From: Lottiidibacillus patelloidae
GTDB lineage: Bacteria; Bacillota; Bacilli; Bacillales; SA5d-4
Assembly (NCBI RefSeq): GCF_002262935.1
Contig: NZ_NPIA01000002.1
Coordinates: forward strand, 124,001 to 188,000
DNA length: 64,000 bases
Direction: 5' to 3'
Position numbers and translations under genes: made by a program. Under the pieces are notes generated by a model. That model made no database searches. It was given only the letters and a program-made list of their open reading frames with translations, and had not been told where the DNA came from. Of this stretch, positions 55,648 through 64,000 are shown piece by piece (within the stretch, counting starts at the first letter, position 1; every line of letters begins with the position of its first letter).

Positions 55648-55666
55648 GCTCGTTCAATTAATCCTA

Positions 55667-55695
55667 ACTATACATAATAACAAAAAAAATGTAAA
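55667..55695 (-). promoter_or_regulatory. Candidate promoter of znuC-znuB-zur
   Basis: Minus-strand TTTACA and TATAGT separated by 17 bases, about 60 bases upstream of the znuC start. Confidence 0.6.
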
Positions 55696-55698
55696 ACA

Positions 55699-55727
55699 GA
55701 AAAACTCTTATCACATGATAAGAGTTA
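55699..55727 (-). terminator. Terminator of the lytic transglycosylase gene
   Basis: Perfect AACTCTTATCA/TGATAAGAGTT hairpin followed by TTTCTG on the minus strand; the gene's stop lies at the stem. Confidence 0.8.
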
Positions 55728-56501
55728 GTTTGAGCTATAAGCTACGTATTTTTGTTTGTTAGCCCCATTTTGTATCTTAACAGCGTAAGAGCTTTTTGCA
55801 TGTCCATACTGTTGTATATATGCTTCTAAACCATAAATTCCTCGGTTATAAGCAGTTAGTGCCTTATCCCAGTTTCCGTACCTATTTTGCAGGAAGTCTA
55901 GATACACGATCGCTAGTTGAATCGAATAATAAGGGTCAAAAAGCATTTCGTGTTTGTATGGTAAATCAGCCATTCCAGCAATCCAAGGTGCAGTATTTTT
56001 CATAAATTGCGTCATCCCATAAGCATGACCATATTTTGTTTCTGGACCTACTAAATGTGGATCAAAAGTATTTCCAGATTCAATTTTTATTAATTCATAA
56101 ACAATGTATGGATCCATGTCATATCTTTTGGCTTCCTGAGCTAAGAATAGCCCCCAGCTCTTCTTAAATTCTCCATCACTTTCTTCATAAAAATGTTCCG
56201 AAAGCTTTTGACTTTTTAACCAGTCTTTATAGCCATTTAATGGCTCCGAAGCTTCTGTTGCATTTTCTTCCAAGTAATTTTGCATTAGTGACATATCACG
56301 TTCTACAATTAACATCTCTTGATAATTTTTGAAAATTTCGTTTTCACTAGTTAAATAATCAACTTGTTCTTTTGCTACATATAATTGTTTCTCTGTTTTA
56401 TTTAAGTTAATTTGTTGCACTGATATGACAACTAGTAAAGAAAAAATTACAGCTAATAAAGCTAACTTTAAGCCCCATTGCTTCATATTTTCAATTAGCA
56501 T
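55725..56501 (-). CDS. Membrane-anchored lytic transglycosylase (SLT family)
   Basis: A 258-residue protein: one N-terminal transmembrane helix (about 10-27), a short coiled-coil (30-58), and a lysozyme-like SLT domain from about residue 105. The catalytic Glu is in IVYELIKIESGNTFDPHLVG (core IKIESGN), then YGMTQFMKNTAPWIA and YLDFLQNRYGNWDKALTAYNRG (core ALTAYNRG). It cuts peptidoglycan between MurNAc and GlcNAc. It is transcribed away from znuC's promoter region on the same strand. Confidence 0.87.
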   Translation of the reverse strand: MLIENMKQWGLKLALLAVIFSLLVVISVQQINLNKTEKQLYVAKEQVDYLTSENEIFKNYQEMLIVERDMSLMQNYLEENATEASEPLNGYKDWLKSQKLSEHFYEESDGEFKKSWGLFLAQEAKRYDMDPYIVYELIKIESGNTFDPHLVGPETKYGHAYGMTQFMKNTAPWIAGMADLPYKHEMLFDPYYSIQLAIVYLDFLQNRYGNWDKALTAYNRGIYGLEAYIQQYGHAKSSYAVKIQNGANKQKYVAYSSN

Positions 56502-56746
56502 AATTTATTTGCACTCCTCTAAAAACCTTAACTATATTTGCACCGTTGCCTATGTTAGATGAATAACAGTCCAAGTGCAAACATGGTATTTCGGCATATT
56601 CATCGGAATTTAAGCAAAAGCAATAGTGTATTGCTTCAATACAATGCTTTATCTTTCCCGATTGCCCCATTGTTCCCAATCCCTCCCTTTTTTATACTAA
56701 TTAAGATGAAAAATCCAGTATTTTCAAACCTTTCTCCCACAAAAAG

Positions 56747-56780
56747 GAAAAACCACCTAGATAATTAATCTAGGTGGTCC
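56747..56780 (-). terminator. Terminator of yqfU
   Basis: Arms ACCACCTAGATTAAT and ATTATCTAGGTGGT followed by five T on the minus strand. Confidence 0.85.
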
Positions 56781-56788
56781 TAAATATT

Positions 56789-57679
56789 TTAATGAATAGA
56801 AGACTTAAATTTTGCTCCACGTGTTTCTTGTGTATTCATAATAGTAATAAAAGCATTTGGGTCTATATCATAAACGATATTTTTTAACTTTGTTACTTCA
56901 AGTCTTGTAACAACAGCATATATAACTTCTTTTTCAGCGTCTGTATATCCGCCTTTTCCTTTTAACTTCGTTGTTCCACGCCCTAATCGGTCCAATATGT
57001 CCTGAGATACTTCTTCATAATAATCCGATACGATAAGAACAGCTTTTGTTTCATCTAACCCTTGAATGACAGTATCAATTGTTTTAAAGGCAATATAATA
57101 CGTCATTACAGAATACATCGCTTCTTCTACCCCAAACACAAATGCTGCCGTCCCAAAGATGAAAATGTTCATAAACATAACAAGTTCACCTACTGAAAAC
57201 GGAAGTCTTTTCGTAAGTAGAATACTTAAAATTTCTGTACCATCTAATGATCCACCATGGCGAATAACAATACCAACACCCGTTCCTAATACTAACCCAC
57301 CAAAAACAGTAGCCAATATTGGTTGATCGACAAACGGACTAAAATGATGTAATTGACTTTCAATAATTGCTAAACAAACAATCGCAAATAAGGATGAAAA
57401 GGCAAACGTCTTCCCAATTTGTTTATAACCTGAATACATAAATGGTAAATTAATAAAGACGACTAAAGTACCAAAATTAATGAATGTTATCGATTCAGGT
57501 GTAATATAATCTAAAATTAATGAAATACCAATGATACCACCATCAATAATATTGTTTGGCATTAAAAACAACTCAATACTTACAGCAGCTAAAAGAGAAC
57601 CTAGCACAATCATAAATAGTCGGTAAATTAAATGAAAGGTACTCTCTTTTTTATGTTCTTTTTTCTTTTTTCTTACCAT
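56789..57679 (-). CDS. yqfU: YitT family membrane protein YqfU
   Basis: A 296-residue protein with five to six transmembrane helices (DUF161) and a C-terminal cytoplasmic DUF2179 domain with [21 protein letters not shown], quoted as [10 protein letters not shown]. Function is unknown; the family is widespread in Firmicutes. The internal ATG 57679 has GGAGAT at the right distance; the frame extends six codons further. Confidence 0.87.
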   Translation of the reverse strand: MVRKKKKEHKKESTFHLIYRLFMIVLGSLLAAVSIELFLMPNNIIDGGIIGISLILDYITPESITFINFGTLVVFINLPFMYSGYKQIGKTFAFSSLFAIVCLAIIESQLHHFSPFVDQPILATVFGGLVLGTGVGIVIRHGGSLDGTEILSILLTKRLPFSVGELVMFMNIFIFGTAAFVFGVEEAMYSVMTYYIAFKTIDTVIQGLDETKAVLIVSDYYEEVSQDILDRLGRGTTKLKGKGGYTDAEKEVIYAVVTRLEVTKLKNIVYDIDPNAFITIMNTQETRGAKFKSSIH

Positions 57680-57805
57680 AGGCCCATCTCCGTTCATTCT
57701 TTTTACTATAATATTCTTTGCAAACTAATAGATACCTTAAGGGCACTCTTTATTTCCTAGTGAATAACCTGTAATAACGAATTTTTGTTTCAAGGAGGTA
57801 TTCAT

Positions 57806-58066
57806 TTGGTAAACCCCATCATGCAAAAACTAATAAATCATCAAATCCAAAATGCTACTTTAGAACAATTACTAAAATACGCAAGTAAATATAACGTTTC
57901 ATTAACGAAACAAGAAGCACAAGTAATTGTAGATGTTTTACGAAAAAATAACATTGATATTTTCGATACCAATAAAAGGTTGAAAATTCTAAAGGAAATT
58001 GCTCGTAAAGTAAATCCTACGGTTGCAAAAAAAATGAACAACATTTTAGAACAATTAATTAATTAA
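57806..58066 (+). CDS. yqfT: DUF2624 protein YqfT
   Basis: An 86-residue helical protein; core [20 protein letters not shown] and [11 protein letters not shown] fit the DUF2624 family, represented by YqfT next to nfo. The TTG start at 57806 lies seven bases after AAGGAGG. The stop overlaps that of convergent nfo in TTAA, with no terminator between. Confidence 0.78.
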   Translation: MVNPIMQKLINHQIQNATLEQLLKYASKYNVSLTKQEAQVIVDVLRKNNIDIFDTNKRLKILKEIARKVNPTVAKKMNNILEQLIN

Positions 58067-58959
58067 ACTGTTAGCAATGTTTCCTGTAACTTTTCATTAA
58101 ATGATTTTTCCTTCAACATTTCAATCTCAAGTTTATATGGAGCTTTTTTATTATTTTTGTCCTCCCCTACAAACGGTGTTTCAAGAATCTTCGGAATATC
58201 TTGCAATTGTGGATGATGAACAATATAGTTTAGTGCATCAAAACCAATGTGACCAAAGCCAATGTTCTCATGACGGTCTTTTCTAGCACCTTTAATATTT
58301 TTACTGTCGTTTATATGCAATACTTTTAAGCGGTCTAAGCCAATAAGTTTATCAAACTCATTTAAGACACCATCAAAGTCATTTACAATATCATAGCCAG
58401 CATCATGTGTATGGCAAGTATCAAAACAAACAGAGATTTTTTCATTATATTTTACGCCATCAATGATCTTTGCAAGTTCTTCAAAAGAGCGACCACATTC
58501 GCTGCCTTTACCAGCCATTGTCTCTAAAGCAATTTGAACTTGTTGCTCTTTTGTGACTACTTCATTTAACCCTTCAATAATTTGCTTAATCCCAGCATCA
58601 GCACCAGCTGTAACATGAGCACCAGGATGAAGAACAATCTGCTTCGCAACTTGTAATGCTTCTGTACGTTCAATTTCTGCTCGCAGGAAGTTTACACCTA
58701 ATTCGTACGTTTCTGGCTTTATCGAATTCCCAATGTTAATAATATACGGGGCATGTACAACGATTTCATTAATGCCATTAGCCTTCATATGCGCAATACC
58801 GTTTTCAATATTTAATTCCTCAATAGGCTTTCTTCGCGTATTTTGAGGAGCTCCTGTATAAATCATAAATGTATTAGCACCATAAGAAACAGCTTCTTCA
58901 CTGGAACCTAATAACATTTTCTTTCCACTCATAGATACGTGTGAACCTAACTTTAACAT
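58063..58959 (-). CDS. nfo: Endonuclease IV
   Basis: AP endonuclease that nicks DNA at abasic sites and oxidised 3' ends. The 298-residue TIM-barrel enzyme has zinc-binding segments [29 protein letters not shown], and [20 protein letters not shown] 58959 follows AAGGGAG; the frame extends seven codons upstream. B. subtilis Nfo works in spore DNA repair with ExoA. Confidence 0.94.
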   Translation of the reverse strand: MLKLGSHVSMSGKKMLLGSSEEAVSYGANTFMIYTGAPQNTRRKPIEELNIENGIAHMKANGINEIVVHAPYIINIGNSIKPETYELGVNFLRAEIERTEALQVAKQIVLHPGAHVTAGADAGIKQIIEGLNEVVTKEQQVQIALETMAGKGSECGRSFEELAKIIDGVKYNEKISVCFDTCHTHDAGYDIVNDFDGVLNEFDKLIGLDRLKVLHINDSKNIKGARKDRHENIGFGHIGFDALNYIVHHPQLQDIPKILETPFVGEDKNNKKAPYKLEIEMLKEKSFNEKLQETLLTV

Positions 58960-59079
58960 AAACCTACACTCCCTTATCATTATCCATCTAATCTTAACAT
59001 CGAATCGGAAGCTAGAAAAGTCGGAGCAATCGGTTACCGGCGTAAAACCTTACAACATTTTGCACATTAGACTAAAAAT

Positions 59080-59112
59080 ATAAAAACAGCCTTTCACTTT
59101 GAAAGGCTGTTT
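59080..59112 (-). terminator. Terminator of cshB
   Basis: Perfect 12-pair stem AACAGCCTTTCA/TGAAAGGCTGTT followed by TTTTA on the minus strand. Confidence 0.88.
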
Positions 59113-59118
59113 CTTCGT

Positions 59119-60414
59119 TTATCTTTGTTTATTTCTACGACCCATTTGTTCAGCTTGTTTTTTAAGCTTCTTTTTATAACCAGGTTTTACTTTATGTTGT
59201 GATTTTAATTTACTAAAGGTTTTTTGGTTTTCATCAGCTTTCTTAACACGCTTTCTTCTAAGAGGAGCCAATTCGATAAACTCGTTATTTTTAATATCTT
59301 TATGGGCAAAATTAATTCCTTTAGAAGTAAGCCTTGCTAATGCATCCTCGTCCGAAATTTCATATAGTGTTATAGCAATACCTTCAGCCCCAGCTCTTCC
59401 AGTTCGACCAGAACGGTGAATGTAAAAATCTAAATCCTCAGGTAGTTCATAGTTAATGATATGGGAAACACCTTTAATGTCTATTCCACGAGCAGCAATA
59501 TCAGTAGCAACTAAGTATTGCATTTTTACATCTAAGACATCTTTCATCACCTTGTTACGTTGTCTCGGTGTTAAACTTCCATGTAATCTTCCAACGTTAA
59601 TGCCTCGCTCTTGTAACGCATTTGCCACTTCATCTGCTTGTTTTTTTGTGTTTGTAAAAACGATAGCAAAATATGGATTAATTGATTTCGTCACGCGCTC
59701 AAGCAAGTCTATTTTTTCTCTATGACGAACAGGAATGATAACATGTTCAATTTTAGGTTTAGTTGCTTGTTCTCCTTTAGCTTCAATAAACTTAGGATTT
59801 TGCATATATTTTTTCAAAAACGGTTGTAGCTTTTCAGGTATTGTTGCAGAGAAGACAAGCATTTGCACGTCTTCTTTCATTCTTGATGCTAATTGATCGA
59901 CTTCATTAATGAATCCCATATCTAACATAACATCAGCTTCATCAACTACTAATGTTGAAGCTTTAAATATTGAAAGAGCTTGCTCTTTTACAACGATGTC
60001 CATTAATCGTCCAGGAGTAGCTACTACAATATGCGGAGGTACAGCAAGTTTACCAATTGTACGACTACGATCTGTTCCGCCAACAATACATCTTGCTTCA
60101 ATTTTCTCACCTTCTGGAGCATGAGCTGTTAACTTTAAAATTTCAGCATAAATTTGTTTCGCTAACTCTCTAGTTGGTGCTGTAATTACAGCTTGTACTT
60201 CTGCAATAGTTGGGTCGATATTATTAACGATTGGTAATAAATACGCTAACGTCTTACCTGTTCCAGTTTGCGACTTACCGATAGCGTCAGTTCCATTCAT
60301 AATCGAAGGAATTAAGCGTTCTTGTATTTCTGTCGGCAATTTAAAACCTTGCTCCATAATTGATTCAATAATAAATGGCTTAAGGTTAAAGCGTTCAAAA
60401 TTTGATTGTTTCAT
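59119..60414 (-). CDS. cshB: DEAD-box RNA helicase CshB
   Basis: A 431-residue ATP-dependent RNA helicase. Q motif LPTEIQERLIP, motif I SQTGTGKT, motif II VDEADVML, motif III SATI, motif V ATDIAARGIDI and motif VI HRSGRTGRAG are present, and the basic C-terminal tail ends KLKKQAEQMGRRNKQR. CshB (YqfR) acts at low temperature with cold-shock proteins and sits beside nfo in Bacillus. ATG 60414 is the only good start. Confidence 0.94.
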   Translation of the reverse strand: MKQSNFERFNLKPFIIESIMEQGFKLPTEIQERLIPSIMNGTDAIGKSQTGTGKTLAYLLPIVNNIDPTIAEVQAVITAPTRELAKQIYAEILKLTAHAPEGEKIEARCIVGGTDRSRTIGKLAVPPHIVVATPGRLMDIVVKEQALSIFKASTLVVDEADVMLDMGFINEVDQLASRMKEDVQMLVFSATIPEKLQPFLKKYMQNPKFIEAKGEQATKPKIEHVIIPVRHREKIDLLERVTKSINPYFAIVFTNTKKQADEVANALQERGINVGRLHGSLTPRQRNKVMKDVLDVKMQYLVATDIAARGIDIKGVSHIINYELPEDLDFYIHRSGRTGRAGAEGIAITLYEISDEDALARLTSKGINFAHKDIKNNEFIELAPLRRKRVKKADENQKTFSKLKSQHKVKPGYKKKLKKQAEQMGRRNKQR

Positions 60415-60539
60415 TTATATGATCCCTGACCTTTCTTTGGGTATAAACCCATTGTTATACTAATGCGACACGGGCTTTTATATGAGCGCATAATTTAATA
60501 AATAGAAAAAAGCAAAATTTCTCGAAAGGAGTGATAATC

Positions 60540-61100
60540 TTGTTCCAAAATCAGTCCCACCCTTATTTTCCACCTAGCCATATTCCCAGTTTTCCTCTAA
60601 ACCAAATGAGAAATCCATTTCCTCAAGGTCAGATCCCAATGAGAGGACATTTCCCTGGACAATTTCCTACTACTGCAGCCACAAGAGGTCCATTCGCTGG
60701 TGGTGCTAGAGGTGGTGGATTTCTATCTAACCTCTTAAAAGGCGGATTGCCTGGAGGTGCGCCTGGTGCTGGTGGTGGCCTTACGAATATTCAAGGTATG
60801 TTAAACAATGTTCAAGGAGCTCTAAAAGTAGCACAAACTGTCGGACCAATGGTTCAGCAATACGGGCCTATAGTAAAAAATATACCTGCATTATTTACCG
60901 TATTCAAACAATTGAACAGTGCAGAGAATACTTCGGATAAAAACAAAAGTAAATCTCCAAAAAGGAGCAATCCTAAAAACAGTTCACAAAAAGGTAAATC
61001 AAAAGTTAATTCTGTAGATGTAACTGACACAGAAAAAAAATCTATTAAGAAACATTCTGGGTATCGAACAAAAGAATCTACACCAAAGCTATATTTTTAA
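60540..61100 (+). CDS. yqfQ: YqfQ/VrrA family protein
   Basis: A 186-residue protein of low complexity: Pro/Gln-rich N-terminus (HIPSFPLNQMRNPFPQGQ), Gly/Ala-rich middle (GGLPGGAPGAGGG), a more regular segment (QGMLNNVQGALKVAQTVGPM) and a Lys/Ser-rich tail. This fits the YqfQ/VrrA family, whose B. anthracis member carries variable repeats; a spore-related role has been suggested. The TTG at 60540 is eight bases after AAAGGAG; the apparent GTG at 60531 is part of that site. Confidence 0.78.
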   Translation: MFQNQSHPYFPPSHIPSFPLNQMRNPFPQGQIPMRGHFPGQFPTTAATRGPFAGGARGGGFLSNLLKGGLPGGAPGAGGGLTNIQGMLNNVQGALKVAQTVGPMVQQYGPIVKNIPALFTVFKQLNSAENTSDKNKSKSPKRSNPKNSSQKGKSKVNSVDVTDTEKKSIKKHSGYRTKESTPKLYF

Positions 61101-61115
61101 TAACTGTTACTTTCA

Positions 61116-61144
61116 TTGTTTTCTTTTTCCTTCTCTATTATAAT
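61116..61144 (+). promoter_or_regulatory. Promoter of ispH
   Basis: TTGTTT and a perfect TATAAT with a 17-base spacer, 55 bases upstream of ispH. Confidence 0.55.
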
Positions 61145-61198
61145 TAACACCATACCATATTTTTAGTTTTTTAGTTAATTCTTTTTGGGGGGTATTAG

Positions 61199-62146
61199 AT
61201 GAAAGTAGTAAAAATTGCCCCACGGGGATATTGTTACGGTGTAGTTGATGCAATGGTTTTAGCGCGACAAGCTGCTAAAAACCCAGATTTACCAAGGCCT
61301 ATATACATTTTAGGTATGATTGTGCATAACGCTCATGTAACGGAAGCATTTGAAGAAGATGGAATAATTACCTTAGACGGTTCTAGCCGAGTAGAGCTTC
61401 TGAAAAAGATTGATAAGGGAACGGTAATTTTCACTGCTCACGGAGTTTCACCTGAAGTTCGCAGGATAGCTAAAGAAAAAGGCCTATCCGTTGTTGATGC
61501 AACTTGTCCGGATGTTACTAAAACACACGACCTAATCCGAGACAAAGAAGAAGAGGGCTACCATGTTGTTTACATCGGAAAAAAGGGACACCCTGAGCCT
61601 GAAGGTGCAATAGGAATTGCCCCTCATATCGTTCATCTCATTCAAACACCAGAAGAAGTAGCAGAATTAGACATTCCTTCTGAAAAAATACTTGTTACGA
61701 ACCAAACAACGATGAGTCAGTGGGATGTAGCCCACATTATTGATAAAGTTAAAGAGAAATACCCACATGCAGAAGTGCATAATGAAATTTGTTTAGCAAC
61801 ACAAGTTCGCCAAGAAGCAGTAGCAACTCAAGCGGTCGATGCTGACTTAACAATTGTTGTGGGTGATCCACGAAGTAACAATTCAAACCGTTTGGCGCAA
61901 GTTTCTTCTGATATCGCAGGAAGACCAGCATACCGAATATCAGATATTAGTGAATTGAACCTTGAGTGGCTTAAAGGTGTCGAAACGGTGGCTGTAACGG
62001 CCGGTGCATCTACACCTACTCCAATTACAAAAGAAGTAATTGCATTCCTAGAAAAATATGATCCTAAAGATGAAAGCACTTGGAAACTTGAAAGAAAAGT
62101 AGCATTAAATAAAATTTTACCTAAAGTAAAAGAGAAATTAAATTAA
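61199..62146 (+). CDS. ispH: 4-hydroxy-3-methylbut-2-enyl diphosphate reductase IspH
   Basis: Last enzyme of the methylerythritol phosphate route; reduces HMBPP to IPP and DMAPP using a [4Fe-4S] cluster. Cluster cysteines are Cys12 (PRGYCYGV), Cys103 (DATCPDV) and Cys198 (NEICLATQ). Active-site segments HGVSPEV and VTAGASTP are present. 315 residues. A GGGGGG ribosome site lies upstream, and it has its own promoter and terminator. Confidence 0.95.
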   Translation: MKVVKIAPRGYCYGVVDAMVLARQAAKNPDLPRPIYILGMIVHNAHVTEAFEEDGIITLDGSSRVELLKKIDKGTVIFTAHGVSPEVRRIAKEKGLSVVDATCPDVTKTHDLIRDKEEEGYHVVYIGKKGHPEPEGAIGIAPHIVHLIQTPEEVAELDIPSEKILVTNQTTMSQWDVAHIIDKVKEKYPHAEVHNEICLATQVRQEAVATQAVDADLTIVVGDPRSNNSNRLAQVSSDIAGRPAYRISDISELNLEWLKGVETVAVTAGASTPTPITKEVIAFLEKYDPKDESTWKLERKVALNKILPKVKEKLN

Positions 62147-62211
62147 ATAAAAAAAATTTTTTCGTATTATGTTTTCGGTATTTGACCGCAAAACAAGCTT
62201 TGAAAACAGCA

Positions 62212-62245
62212 AAAAAGGAGTTTGGATATATCCAAGCTCCTTTTT
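62212..62245 (+). terminator. Terminator of ispH
   Basis: AAAAAGGAGTTTGGA and TCCAAGCTCCTTTTT hairpin with T-run; symmetric, so it may also act on the convergent signal peptidase gene. Confidence 0.85.
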
Positions 62246-62282
62246 ATTATTTTTGATTCCATCATTCATGCATAAGCGTTAA

Positions 62283-62828
62283 TTAGTTATTTACAATTTT
62301 AATTTCTTTTATCGGATAATAAACAACATTGGTGGTCCCTATTACTTTTTCCATTGGTATCGCTCCAATATCACGGCTGTCTTTGCTATACTTTCTGTTA
62401 TCTCCCATCACAAACAAAGAGTCTTTAGGCACAGTATAACTACCTACTGCTGTTTCCTTTAAAGTGAAGGATTCTGTTAATGTTCCATCAATAATTTTTT
62501 TCTTATATTCTTCTAAGTAAGGCTCGTTATATGCCTTACCATTTATATATAAAACATCATTTTTATACTCAATTCTGTCACCTGGGAGTCCGATTACACG
62601 TTTTATGTAATCCCTACCGTCTGGTGCTTGAAACACAACTATATCAAATCTTTGGGGTTTACTAATTTTGGTTACAATCATACGGTCATCTTCCTGGAGG
62701 GTAGGACTCATTGATTCACCGTCAACAACTATGGGGGTAAAGAAAAAAGTGCGAATAATAAAAGCTAAAACAATTGCAATCATTATGGATTTAGCCCATT
62801 CAAACGATTTGCTTCTCTTCTTAGTCAT
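62283..62828 (-). CDS. Type I signal peptidase (SipS-like)
   Basis: A 181-residue membrane-bound serine protease that removes signal peptides. One N-terminal helix (12-32), then GESMSPTL with the nucleophile Ser39, the catalytic Lys76 in YIKRVIGLPGD, and VMGDNRKYSKDSRDIG. The single-helix build is the Gram-positive SipS/SipT type; it is not the archaeal-type SipW. A GGGAGG site precedes it. B. subtilis has no sip gene at this site. Confidence 0.92.
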   Translation of the reverse strand: MTKKRSKSFEWAKSIMIAIVLAFIIRTFFFTPIVVDGESMSPTLQEDDRMIVTKISKPQRFDIVVFQAPDGRDYIKRVIGLPGDRIEYKNDVLYINGKAYNEPYLEEYKKKIIDGTLTESFTLKETAVGSYTVPKDSLFVMGDNRKYSKDSRDIGAIPMEKVIGTTNVVYYPIKEIKIVNN

Positions 62829-62951
62829 TACTTATCCTCCCTTAAAATTTCACCAAACTATATCCTTATTTTACCACAAGTGTTTTAATGGTTATTATTT
62901 TCCTTCAACTAATCTGCCTTCGTTAGCTTAATAAAACCTTTCATACATTCT

Positions 62952-63182
62952 TCAATTATTATTCCAATTTACTATTATTTTTTTAGTAAAGTTCGCTTCA
63001 TTGATTTCTACAACTGATATAGGTGTATACATTGCATCATCACCTTGATTTAATGGAACTAATTTAACATCAATAATAAGTAAACTTTCACTTTCACTAA
63101 TTTTAGTGATTTTAAGATCGTGACAAATACAACCTTTATAGCCACCAGAAATGACTACAATTGTTTTACTTTCTGTTCTTAT
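62952..63182 (-). pseudogene. PrcB-like domain fragment downstream of an in-frame stop
   Basis: Directly after the TAA of the lipoprotein gene at 63183 the same frame stays open for 76 codons, beginning RTESKTIVVISGGYKGC and containing VEINEANFTKKI. The order of strands resembles the C-terminal domain of PrcB-type protease-complex proteins. There is no ATG, GTG or TTG with a ribosome site near its start. It is either the detached end of a longer lipoprotein or a decayed neighbour. Confidence 0.45.
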
Positions 63183-63710
63183 TTATTTTGTCCATTTTTC
63201 TTTGTTTTCAAGGGGCAGCTCACTTCTTAAAGAATACCACCAATCATATTCCCTGGATCTCTTTTCTATATCTTCATAAATTAATATATTCTCGTTTTCA
63301 ATTTGAACACTTTCATCTTTTAAAAAATTTTCAACTAGTAAAAAAATATCTGGTTCTGAATAATAATAGTCACCATCCATAATTCCAAGTGATAACCGTA
63401 ATGTTTCAAACGTAAAGGTCAGCTCATCATTTTCAAAAAATGCCACTTTATAAAGGCCTTTCCCTTGATTTTGGGACTTATCAGGACTGAATTGTACATC
63501 CTTAATAGCATAAAGAAAACCTTCAATACTTTCTTTGTCAGTAACATTTAATCTGTCACCTGATATCTGATCAATAATTAAAACTCTGTTAATATTATTA
63601 AAATCTCCAATATAAAAGTCAGCAATTGTTCTTAGGGAGGATTTTTCAATTTCAGAAGCACATCCTGCTGATAACAAAAGAAATAAGAGTATATACAAGT
63701 AATTCTTCAA
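63183..63710 (-). CDS. Putative lipoprotein of unknown function
   Basis: A 175-residue protein with a lipoprotein signal (LFLLLSAGCAS, lipid-carrying cysteine near residue 17), started by TTG behind GAGGTG. The mature part has no motif I know; KGLYKVAFFENDELTFTF suggests a beta-rich fold. The end ENKEKWTK is followed by TAA and then a further open stretch in the same frame, so the gene may have been longer. Confidence 0.65.
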   Translation of the reverse strand: MKNYLYILLFLLLSAGCASEIEKSSLRTIADFYIGDFNNINRVLIIDQISGDRLNVTDKESIEGFLYAIKDVQFSPDKSQNQGKGLYKVAFFENDELTFTFETLRLSLGIMDGDYYYSEPDIFLLVENFLKDESVQIENENILIYEDIEKRSREYDWWYSLRSELPLENKEKWTK

Positions 63711-63881
63711 TAAAACACCTCATTAAGATATATCTTTTGGGTTTTCTTTTGGCGTTTCCATATTTAACCACTCTACATTCGTTAGTTGAAGAAGAGATGC
63801 GATGCCTTATTGATACATCGTCCCCCCTTTTACTTGAAGAAGGTCGTTTCTAGGTTAATCCCTAAATAACAAAAAGACCTA

Positions 63882-64000
63882 TTACCATTTCATTTCTTCA
63901 TCAGCGTCTTCCTGTTTAGAAAAACCAAGTCTATAAAATATTTTCCCGCTTCTTAATAAATAAAATCCGAAAATTAAACTAATAGTTGTTGTAACGAAAT
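63882..64000 (-). CDS. C-terminal end of a membrane protein (partial)
   Basis: A frame open from the window edge reads TTISLIFGFYLLRSGKIF, one transmembrane helix, then RLGFSKQEDADEEMKW and a TAA at 63882. The start lies beyond the window. No family can be assigned. Confidence 0.5.
   Translation of the reverse strand, partial: FVTTTISLIFGFYLLRSGKIFYRLGFSKQEDADEEMKW

Overview
The window is AT-rich chromosomal DNA from a spore-forming member of the Bacillaceae. The gene order from the glycine cleavage genes through comG, the yqg block, pst, pbpA, sodA, ispG, zur, nfo, cshB and ispH follows the Bacillus subtilis yqh-yqg-yqf region. Shine-Dalgarno sequences are strong, TTG and GTG starts are frequent, terminators are intrinsic, and the riboswitches are of Firmicutes type. 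I cannot name the species. No prophage, insertion sequence or CRISPR array is visible.

Layout. 1-1,000: the 5' part of a B12-dependent ribonucleotide reductase gene, cut at a conserved codon by what looks like a group I intron, with a promoter and two candidate NrdR boxes. 1,160-7,400: lipoate synthesis (lipM), a rhodanese and the glycine cleavage operon gcvT-gcvPA-gcvPB behind a tandem glycine riboswitch. 7,500-9,950: the yqhH-yqhG helicase pair. 9,970-14,680: the DNA-uptake pseudopilus operon comGA-GG followed by aroK and yqzE. 14,790-18,230: tRNA-Gln and small yqg genes. 18,240-22,050: a thiamine operon thiE-thiS-thiG-thiO-thiD behind a TPP riboswitch. 22,060-36,750: peptidases, an LTA synthase-like protein, a SpoVAF-like germination protein, the rhomboid protease gluP, a ThiF/MoeB enzyme, a DUF92 protein, yqgN and rpmG. 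36,800-41,360: the phosphate uptake operon pstS-C-A-B-phoU with a PhoP box. 41,361-41,852: a perfect 153-bp tandem repeat whose unit is an imperfect palindrome. 41,900-46,200: pbpA, an MFS transporter and sodA. 46,270-49,620: an MBOAT/SGNH acyl-transfer pair beside a six-gene tRNA operon. 49,780-64,000: isoprenoid genes ispG and ispH, a znuC-znuB-zur zinc operon, DNA repair (nfo), a cold-shock helicase (cshB), signal peptidase, and a broken-looking lipoprotein gene.

How the parts fit. One-carbon metabolism is represented by the glycine cleavage genes, lipM (lipoyl transfer to GcvH) and yqgN (folate salvage). The thiamine operon lacks thiF, but a ThiF/MoeB-type enzyme at 33,103 could charge ThiS. 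Metal and phosphate control are visible as operons next to their own regulators (zur, phoU).

The items most worth a second look are the split nrdJ gene with its P1-like helix, the paired NrdR boxes, the palindromic 153-bp tandem repeat between pstS and pbpA, the MBOAT/SGNH pair beside the tRNA operon, and the in-frame stop that separates a lipoprotein from a PrcB-like domain.
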